A stretch of 64,000 bases of DNA from Pseudoalteromonas sp. T1lg48 (GTDB lineage: Bacteria > Pseudomonadota > Gammaproteobacteria > Enterobacterales > Alteromonadaceae). The DNA lies in the NCBI RefSeq assembly GCF_002964785.1, contig NZ_PQCC01000018.1:558001-622000 (forward strand), written 5' to 3'. Below, in pieces: positions 57,971-64,000 of this stretch. The notes beneath the pieces were generated by a model. It did no database searches. It had not been told where the DNA came from and worked only from the letters and a program-made list of their open reading frames with translations. The translations under genes and the position numbers were made by a program. Position 1 is the first letter of the stretch, and each line of letters begins with the position of its first letter.

Positions 57971-58759
57971 TTAATTATTAGGTAAAAACAGCGGCCCCAA
58001 GGATGTTGAAGGTATTTGCCACTTCTCAGGATAGTCGACATCGACCAGATAAAGTCCATTAGGTTTAGCGGTGGCGCTGGCCTGAGTGCGGTCCTTAATT
58101 TGCAACAAGTGTTGCATCCAATCCGGTTCCTGCGCGCCCACTCCTATGTCCATTAAACAGCCGGTGATATTACGCACCATATGATGCAAAAACGCATTGG
58201 CCTTAATATCGACGACTATGTAGTCTCCCACCCGCTCAACATTCAAATGATGTATATTGCGAAACGGCGTGTTGGACTGACAGTGCACCGCCCTAAATGA
58301 AGTAAAGTCTTGCTCGCCCAACATATAATGACAGGCCGCCTGCATGCGCTCGGCATCAAGGGGATGATGATAATGGGTCACACCTGAGCGTAAGATACCG
58401 GGGCGATAGGGGTGATTATAGATCACATAGCGATAGCGACGAGCGGTGGCGCTAAAACGTGCGTGAAACTCGTCATCCGTTTGCATGGCATAGCGCACGG
58501 CAATATCATCTGGCAATTGCGAATTCATGCCCAGGGTGAAGGCCCCCATGTCGCGCTCAGCGTGGGTGTCAAAGTGTATAACCTGCCCCGTGGCATGGAC
58601 ACCGGCATCGGTGCGCCCGGCACAGGTGATCTCAACCGTATGATCGCAAATTCGCGATAATGCCGTTTCAATTTCTTGCTGAATACTGCTGACATGGGAC
58701 TGACGCTGCCAACCACTGTAGCGAGCACCGTTATACTCAATTCCTAACGCGACGCGCAT
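57971..58759 (-). CDS. truA: tRNA pseudouridine synthase A
   Basis: A 262-residue enzyme modifying tRNA positions 38-40. The catalytic Asp is in [15 protein letters not shown]; further motifs are YRYVIYN and [13 protein letters not shown]. The ATG at 58759 gives [11 protein letters not shown] and has AAGAG seven bases upstream; earlier Met codons in frame are within the fimV-truA gap. It follows fimV, as in Pseudomonas and Shewanella. Confidence 0.96.
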   Translation of the reverse strand: MRVALGIEYNGARYSGWQRQSHVSSIQQEIETALSRICDHTVEITCAGRTDAGVHATGQVIHFDTHAERDMGAFTLGMNSQLPDDIAVRYAMQTDDEFHARFSATARRYRYVIYNHPYRPGILRSGVTHYHHPLDAERMQAACHYMLGEQDFTSFRAVHCQSNTPFRNIHHLNVERVGDYIVVDIKANAFLHHMVRNITGCLMDIGVGAQEPDWMQHLLQIKDRTQASATAKPNGLYLVDVDYPEKWQIPSTSLGPLFLPNN

Positions 58760-58831
58760 TGACACTCTTTTCATTTGCAAAATTTTCGGCATTTTATCTG
58801 CTCTGGCCCTAAATAGCTAATCCGGCAGCAA

Positions 58832-58860
58832 CAAAAAAAGCAGCCTAGGGCTGCTTTTTA
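58832..58860 (-). terminator. fimV terminator
   Basis: A stem AAAGCAGCC/GGCTGCTTT with a 3-nt loop and A/T runs, 27 bases after the fimV stop and upstream of truA. Confidence 0.88.
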
Positions 58861-58887
58861 TCGATTTACAAGCTTGCGCCTGGGCAC

Positions 58888-61800
58888 TTAGCTTTGTAGT
58901 CGCTCCTTAAGTGCCTGCGCTTCTTGCTGCAAGGTTTGCGGGCCGTTATCAAGCACCTCCTGCAAGGCCTCCAGTGCCGAGTCAACATCATCGATTTCCA
59001 AATAGGCACGGGCTAGATCCAACTTGGCACTGTAGCCACCGTCTTCTGTGTCGACATCGGTTTTCGGTGTATCTTCCAGCAAGTCATCGAACTCACCGAG
59101 ACCCACGTCCATATTGGCGTCCTTATAAGGCTCATCATCGAGATCGGCCTCATCGCTTTGCGCCAATAGTTCATCGATGTCCACATAATTGCCCTCACTG
59201 TCAGTGACTGTGTCAGGCTGTGCGGCGCTCTTACTGGTCTCATCATTGCCTTGGGCTTCGCCAGCGGTTTCAATGTCTCCCAGTTCGTCCTCAGCATCAT
59301 GCAACAGTGCCTGAAGATCTAAATCACCGGCAATATCGTCCTGTTCCAGTGACTGAGCCGGAGATTCAGCCAATTCGTCGAGCATGGCATCGAAGTCGGT
59401 CTCACCCAGATCGGCAAGGAAATCTTCATCCATTTGTTCATCATCAAGAGCCGAATCTTCATCATATTCGGCGGCCAACATGGCATCGATATCAAAGCCG
59501 TCGCTATCGGCCATCGCCTCGCTTAGCTGCTGCTCGGTGGCACTGCTAAACTGCTCATCCATTTCCAGTTCAGGGTAATCCTCAAGCTGTGCGCTGGGAT
59601 TGTTCACATCACCCAAGTCTACTAGCTCGCTGGGGAGGTCGGCATTGGTTTGCGCTTCAAGGTCATCGTCCGCCAGCAAGGGATCATCCCCTAGGTCGAT
59701 GTCCAAAGCGGCTTCGTCCGTTTCGGTGTCCAGGGTGTCCATCGACTCGGATAGATTATCGCTGGGTAAGGCTTGGCCAAGGGTCTCTGTTGACGTTTCG
59801 GCTGATAGCTCGGCCGATGGCTCGGCTGAAAGCTCACTCGCGGTAGTGTTTGCCTCTTCATCAAGAGGTTCATCCAACTGCGCCAGTGGATCGTCCCCCG
59901 CATCTAAATCGTCGCTCAGTGCCAGCGCCTCGTCCAATTCATCCTCAAGTGGCTGCGCAGATTGCTTGGCTGGTTCAGCTTCATCAAGCTTACTTAAGCC
60001 TTCCTCTTTGAGCTCATCAAGCATGTCTTCGCCTTGCTGAACTTCATCTAGCAAATCATCGATATTGAACTCATCCGCAACGTCTTCTATGACTTCGGGT
60101 ACGGGCTCAGATGAAAGCTCAGGCAAATCCTCGGGTAATACCTCATTTTCATGCTCGGCTGAGAGTTCGGGTAGATCTTCCGGTAAAAGCTCGGTTGAAA
60201 GCTCACCTGAAGGCTCGGCTGAAGGCTCGGCTGAAAGTTCATCTTCTTTACTCTGAACTTCATCCAGCAGCTCGTCGATACCAAACTCATCTGCGACGTC
60301 TGCTACTACTTCGGCAGGATGCTCAGCTGAATGCTCAGCTGAAGGCTCAGGCAAGTCCTCGGGTAATGTGTCATTTTCGTGCTCGGCCGAGAGTTCGGGG
60401 AAATCTTCTGGTAAAAGTTCAGCTGAAAGCTCGGCTGAAAGTTCGGCTGAAAGCTCATCTTCTGCATCAAAATTGATGTCATCTTCTTGGGGCAGCTCTT
60501 CAAGCAAGTCGTCAATATCAAGCTCGTCACCCTCCTGCTCTTCAGCGAACTGATCTGACAGCCCAGCCATTGCAGCACTGCTGTTTTCACTCGCGGACAC
60601 CTCGGTGGCAAACAAATCATCGATTTCTTCGTCGCTCAGAGCGTCAACGCCGTCGCTGGGTAAATCAAAGTTTTGCTGTAATACGGCTTCTTCCGGGCTG
60701 ATCTCTTGTTGGTTATCATCGCCAAAAAGCAGATCATTATCAGCGAGCAGATCGTCCAGTTCGTCTTGCTCAAGCAAGGAATCGATGTTCTTGTCGTCTT
60801 CATTATCGCCATAGAGGGTTTCATCGCTCCCTTCATCCAGCTGGATCCCCTGCTCGGCAAACACGTCGTCCAAAGGCTCGTCCAAAGGATCATCCAAGGG
60901 CTCATCGAGGAAATCATCCAGGTGCTCCTCAAGGGGATCATCGAGAGGCAGGTCTTCAAGGGTATCATCGCCCTTCGCCAAATCCAGCTCGTCCAACCCA
61001 CTGGGTGGCTGAGTCGCTGCAATCGGCTGAGACACGGCGCTCACCTGTTGTTGAGCCTCCGGGCTTGGGACCTCTTCGTTGTTACGCTTTTTCAAAAACA
61101 CCATTACCAGCGCCAAAATAGCCAGGGCCGGCAGCGTCATCATTAACAACAAACTTAACCAACTGGGCAAGGCATTAAACCAGTTGGCGCTTTGCTCCTG
61201 TTGAATTTTCTGTTGCCGCGCCATAGCCTTACGTTCGGCCATAAATTGCTGTAACTGTTGCTGCAACTCGGCATCTTTTTCATCGAGTTGCGCCTTAACC
61301 TGAGAAAGTTGGTCGGTGATCTTCTGCAATTGAGCTCGCAGGCGCTCATTGTCTGCCAAGATCGACTCGGCATTGCTTACCGAAGCGCTCAGCTGTTGTT
61401 GTAATTCGATTAAGCGCTCATTTTGCTGCTGCTTGAGTCGCTCCAGCTCCAATTCCAACTCCTGTTTTGCTTGGGCCGCCTGTTGTTGACGCGCTGCACT
61501 CGCCTGCTTGTCTGTGGCAGTTGCACCTGATGCTGTCGTGCTACTGGAAACGGCACCGGTTTTAATCTTGGCCCACAGCTTGTCATCTTGCTCCGACTTG
61601 GCCTTGGCAATTTGCGGATCGATGGCGCGAATTTCTCGCATCGACGGCGCCTGTAAGTAAGCACCATCGCGCATATGATTGAGGTTGTTATCTAAGAAGG
61701 AGTTTGGGTTCTTTTCATACAGCGCTACCATTACCTGATACATGGTCACCGAATTGTCCGGGCGCACCTTGGCGGCAATACGCCACAGCGTATCGCTGGG

Positions 61801-61935
61801 TTTAATTGGACCGATAGCGCGACTTTGCTCGCTATTATCGGCTCCTTTCGGGCCGCGAATTTCTGTGCTTTGCGCACTGGCACCACCATGGCTCAGGGCT
61901 AGGAGTAAAAAAAACAGGGTAACTAAAGAGCGCAT
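58888..61935 (-). CDS. fimV: FimV family polar/type IV pilus-associated protein
   Basis: A 1015-residue inner-membrane protein. Signal peptide (residues 1-22), periplasmic LysM-like FimV N-terminal domain (about 40-110, KPSDTLWRIAAKVRPDNSVT), Ala/Gln-rich coiled coil (about 145-245), one membrane helix near 255-280 (WLSLLLMMTLPALAILALVM), and a cytoplasmic part of about 730 residues. That part is extremely acidic and repetitive and ends in a conserved FimV C-terminal domain with a TPR-like helix pair (KLDLARAYLEIDDVDSALEALQEV). FimV organises the cell pole, twitching motility and cAMP/c-di-GMP signalling in Pseudomonas and Vibrio (HubP). The internal repeats are listed separately. Confidence 0.94.
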   Translation of the reverse strand: MRSLVTLFFLLLALSHGGASAQSTEIRGPKGADNSEQSRAIGPIKPSDTLWRIAAKVRPDNSVTMYQVMVALYEKNPNSFLDNNLNHMRDGAYLQAPSMREIRAIDPQIAKAKSEQDDKLWAKIKTGAVSSSTTASGATATDKQASAARQQQAAQAKQELELELERLKQQQNERLIELQQQLSASVSNAESILADNERLRAQLQKITDQLSQVKAQLDEKDAELQQQLQQFMAERKAMARQQKIQQEQSANWFNALPSWLSLLLMMTLPALAILALVMVFLKKRNNEEVPSPEAQQQVSAVSQPIAATQPPSGLDELDLAKGDDTLEDLPLDDPLEEHLDDFLDEPLDDPLDEPLDDVFAEQGIQLDEGSDETLYGDNEDDKNIDSLLEQDELDDLLADNDLLFGDDNQQEISPEEAVLQQNFDLPSDGVDALSDEEIDDLFATEVSASENSSAAMAGLSDQFAEEQEGDELDIDDLLEELPQEDDINFDAEDELSAELSAELSAELLPEDFPELSAEHENDTLPEDLPEPSAEHSAEHPAEVVADVADEFGIDELLDEVQSKEDELSAEPSAEPSGELSTELLPEDLPELSAEHENEVLPEDLPELSSEPVPEVIEDVADEFNIDDLLDEVQQGEDMLDELKEEGLSKLDEAEPAKQSAQPLEDELDEALALSDDLDAGDDPLAQLDEPLDEEANTTASELSAEPSAELSAETSTETLGQALPSDNLSESMDTLDTETDEAALDIDLGDDPLLADDDLEAQTNADLPSELVDLGDVNNPSAQLEDYPELEMDEQFSSATEQQLSEAMADSDGFDIDAMLAAEYDEDSALDDEQMDEDFLADLGETDFDAMLDELAESPAQSLEQDDIAGDLDLQALLHDAEDELGDIETAGEAQGNDETSKSAAQPDTVTDSEGNYVDIDELLAQSDEADLDDEPYKDANMDVGLGEFDDLLEDTPKTDVDTEDGGYSAKLDLARAYLEIDDVDSALEALQEVLDNGPQTLQQEAQALKERLQS
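60030..60460 (-). repeat. Tandem 73-76-residue duplication with S-A-E repeats inside fimV
   Basis: Two copies of a block read LLPEDxPELSAEHEN...LPEDLPE...VADEFxIDxLLDEVQ. Matching DNA (TCTTC[C/T]GGTAAAAG on the plus strand) begins at 60176 and 60404, 228 bases apart. Between them run short (L/P)SAE repeats coded by GCTCGGCTGAAA-like units; smaller S-A-E tracts recur near 59800-59840. Confidence 0.85.
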
Positions 61936-62134
61936 GCTTTTCCTTTACTGACGTTAAGTGCTGTATTTGCAGGACCGTGGGCAAACGAGCATTTTTTGAC
62001 GATTCGTTGTTATTTTTGAGCTTTATTGCGTTTTATAGCAAGTATTATTCCACCAGCAAACTATAAACCAGATATGGGTGAATATCCACGGCCGTAAGGG
62101 CAATTTCAGGGTATATCGAAGCGGTTGATATGTA

Positions 62135-62162
62135 TAAAAAAAGCGGCCAATGGCCGCTCTCT
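62135..62162 (-). terminator. asd terminator
   Basis: A 7-bp stem AGCGGCC/GGCCGCT with a 3-nt loop and a T-run on the minus strand, directly after the asd stop. Confidence 0.85.
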
Positions 62163-62163
62163 T

Positions 62164-63180
62164 TTAGAGGTAATGTGCGATCAGCTCTTCGGCAATCTGC
62201 ACGCTGTTGGTTGCTGCCCCTTTACGGGTGTTATCACTGACCACCCACATGTTTAAACCGTGGGGGTGAGAAATATCCTGACGCACACGGCCGACATAAA
62301 CGCTGTCGTTGCCGCTGGCGTCGGATACTGGCGTTGGGTAGTCATGCTCGTCTTCGATAAACTCAACGCCCGGTGCATCCTGGAGCAATTGCTTAACGTG
62401 CTCAACATCTACCGGCATACGGGTTTCTAAATGAATGGCCTCGGCATGACCAAAGAACACAGGCACGCGCACCGCGGTTGGGTTTACCATCACTGTTTCA
62501 TCGCCCAGAATCTTCTGGGTTTCCCACACCATCTTCATTTCTTCGCGGGTATAGCCGTTATCTTCAAAGGCATCGATTTGCGGGATAACGTTAAACGCCA
62601 TCTGCTTTGTGAAGACTTGATTATCCATGGGACGACCATTCATCAGGTTGGCGGTTTGCTTTGCCAGCTCGTCAACCGCTTCTTTACCGGCACCCGATAC
62701 CGCCTGGTAGGTACACACATTAATACGCTCAATGCCATAGGCGTCATAGATAGGCTTCAGCGCCACCAGCATCTGAATGGTTGAACAATTTGGGTTAGCA
62801 ATAATATTACGGTTACGAAAATCCGCCAGGCTAGCCGCATTCACTTCTGGCACAATCAGGGGCACGTCATATTCGTAGCGAAATTGCGAGGTGTTGTCGA
62901 TCACCACACAACCGGCCTCGGCGGCGATAGGCGCGTATTTTTCCGATACGCTGCCACCGGCTGAGAATAAACCAATATGCGCGTTGGCAAAGTCGAACTG
63001 CTCAACATCAAGCACCTCGATGGTTTCACCGTTGAATTCTATTTCTTCGCCCGCCGAACGGCTGCTAGCCAGTGGGAACAGTTGATCAACCGGAAATTTT
63101 CTCTCCGCCAAGGTCTCTATGATTTGACGACCCACTAAACCAGTGGCGCCCAATACCGCGACATTATATTTTTGCGACAT
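62164..63180 (-). CDS. asd: Aspartate-semialdehyde dehydrogenase
   Basis: A 338-residue enzyme reducing aspartyl phosphate to the semialdehyde for lysine, threonine, methionine and diaminopimelate. The NADP motif is GATGLVGRQI at the N-terminus, and the active-site Cys is C132 in ANPNCSTIQ. The Cys distinguishes it from the Usg paralogue that often sits at this pdxB-fimV position. Other residues fit: VSGAGKEAV and the C-terminal catalytic region. 17 bases after pdxB. Confidence 0.96.
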   Translation of the reverse strand: MSQKYNVAVLGATGLVGRQIIETLAERKFPVDQLFPLASSRSAGEEIEFNGETIEVLDVEQFDFANAHIGLFSAGGSVSEKYAPIAAEAGCVVIDNTSQFRYEYDVPLIVPEVNAASLADFRNRNIIANPNCSTIQMLVALKPIYDAYGIERINVCTYQAVSGAGKEAVDELAKQTANLMNGRPMDNQVFTKQMAFNVIPQIDAFEDNGYTREEMKMVWETQKILGDETVMVNPTAVRVPVFFGHAEAIHLETRMPVDVEHVKQLLQDAPGVEFIEDEHDYPTPVSDASGNDSVYVGRVRQDISHPHGLNMWVVSDNTRKGAATNSVQIAEELIAHYL

Positions 63181-63197
63181 ATCTCTTCCTCAAGGCG

Positions 63198-64000
63198 TTA
63201 AATACTAAACCCAAACGCTGCCAAGGCGCTCAGGTAAGGGTTATGGCCACTGAGCGTCAGGGTGCTGAGCTCACGGCGAACCGGATAGGTTTTGCGCAAC
63301 AGATCAAAGCCTTGGCTATGCAATTGCGCACGTAAAATCGCGTCATCACGACGCACATCGTAAATGAGGTGAACCAGAGCGCCAAGCTCTTCCTTACTCC
63401 AGCTCTCGCTGAGGGTAAGCCGACTTAGGCTTGGTGTTGGCAAATGCTGAGTTAAATCACTGCTTGGTTCGATATTCAGGTGCTGGCACAGGGCTTCATA
63501 AAGCATAAAGGTACCACGGCCCTTGCCCTCAAGCGTATGTCCGGCAATATGTACCGTAGCCAGCTCCACATAGGGCAACAGCTCTTCGAGTATATCCGGC
63601 TCATTTTCCCATACGTCCAGCACCAAACATAAATCATCATGGGCCTGTTGGCGCGCCAGCAGGGCCTGATTGTCTATCACATCGCCACGACTGGCGTTGA
63701 TCACAATTTTACCCTCGGCCAGAGCATCGATGCGCTTCTTATCGAGTAAATGATAAGTGCAATGCTCGCCGTCTTTAACCAAAGGCACGTGAAAGGTGAT
63801 GATATCGGCCTCAGCTAAGGCCGTTTCCAGGTTTTGCCAGTCTCCGGCGTCACCGCGAGCCTGCCTCGGCGAGTCGACCAATAGGGTTTTCACACCGATA
63901 GCTCCAAGCTTATCCGCCAGGCACTGACCGATATTACCCACGCCAACAATGGCGATGGTCTTATCGAACACCGAAAAATGCTGCTCCTGCGCCAAGGCAA
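63198..64000 (-). CDS. pdxB: Erythronate-4-phosphate dehydrogenase, 5' end outside window
   Basis: The C-terminal 267 or so codons of a D-2-hydroxyacid dehydrogenase of pyridoxal phosphate synthesis; E. coli PdxB has 378. The NAD-binding motif is GVGNIGQCLADKL, the substrate Arg is in NASRGDVID, the catalytic Glu and His are in LDVWENEPD and ATVHIAGHTLEGK, and the PdxB-specific C-terminal dimerisation domain includes LVHLIYDVRRDDA. The frame is open to the window edge. Confidence 0.95.
   Translation of the reverse strand, partial: ALAQEQHFSVFDKTIAIVGVGNIGQCLADKLGAIGVKTLLVDSPRQARGDAGDWQNLETALAEADIITFHVPLVKDGEHCTYHLLDKKRIDALAEGKIVINASRGDVIDNQALLARQQAHDDLCLVLDVWENEPDILEELLPYVELATVHIAGHTLEGKGRGTFMLYEALCQHLNIEPSSDLTQHLPTPSLSRLTLSESWSKEELGALVHLIYDVRRDDAILRAQLHSQGFDLLRKTYPVRRELSTLTLSGHNPYLSALAAFGFSI

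Noticed and set aside
60065..60553. Ser-rich plus-strand frames opposite fimV
   Set aside because: Antisense shadows of the Asp/Glu/Ser repeats of fimV, low complexity, no start signals.

Overview
The window is 64 kb of an ordinary, gene-dense gammaproteobacterial chromosome. The gene content and order (pspF-sapABCDF next to pspABC-ycjXF, phhAB and megL; tig-clpP-clpX-lon-hupB-ppiD; apt-dnaX-ybaB-recR-htpG; pdxB-asd-fimV-truA-accD-folC-dedD-cvpA-purF) point to the Alteromonadales. A Shewanella-like organism is most likely; this rests on remembered synteny and protein resemblance, not on a search. Nearly all genes are core functions, and I see no insertion sequence, prophage, CRISPR array or toxin-antitoxin module.

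Layout. 1-6.2 kb: 3' part of DNA polymerase II (polB), a purine permease, a sulA-like SOS gene with unusual LexA-like upstream repeats followed by a YchJ protein, two minus-strand genes of unknown function, and two tandem tRNA-Tyr genes. 6.3-14.8 kb: a DUF45 metallopeptidase-like protein, VOC and HD proteins, rlmI, a PilZ/receiver pair, the helicase HrpA and a CBS protein. 14.8-23.1 kb: an exported isoaspartyl peptidase, htpG with a heat-shock promoter, recR, an unknown secreted protein, then ybaB, dnaX and apt. The dnaX gene carries a complete -1 programmed frameshift signal. 23.3-26 kb: phenylalanine catabolism (phhA, phhB) and methionine gamma-lyase. 26-36.5 kb: the phage-shock/envelope-stress block (ycjF, ycjX, pspCBA, a sigma-54 promoter, divergent pspF) followed by the sapABCDF peptide transporter, in which sapA is split by a one-base frameshift. 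36.6-45.1 kb: the protein quality-control block ppiD, hupB, lon, clpX, clpP, tig, with a sigma-32 promoter at lon. 45.5-46.1 kb: a five-gene tRNA operon (Pro-Arg-His-Pro-Pro) with its own promoter. 46.4-52.8 kb: folD, an EamA transporter, cysS, ppiB, lpxH, miaE and a Yip1 protein. 52.9-64 kb: purF, cvpA, dedD, folC, accD, truA, fimV, asd and the 3' part of pdxB, all on the minus strand.

How it works together. Three stress circuits can be read from sequence: SOS (sulA), heat shock (htpG, lon, with sigma-32 boxes of matching form) and membrane stress (PspF/sigma-54 to pspABC). The most interesting items are regulatory or structural rather than a new gene system: the dnaX frameshift cassette, the four-fold direct CTGTATA repeat ahead of sulA, the interrupted sapA, the palindrome over the tRNA-operon promoter, the expanded acidic repeats of FimV and two conserved-looking secreted proteins without known function. 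I did not find a convincing previously undescribed multi-gene system.
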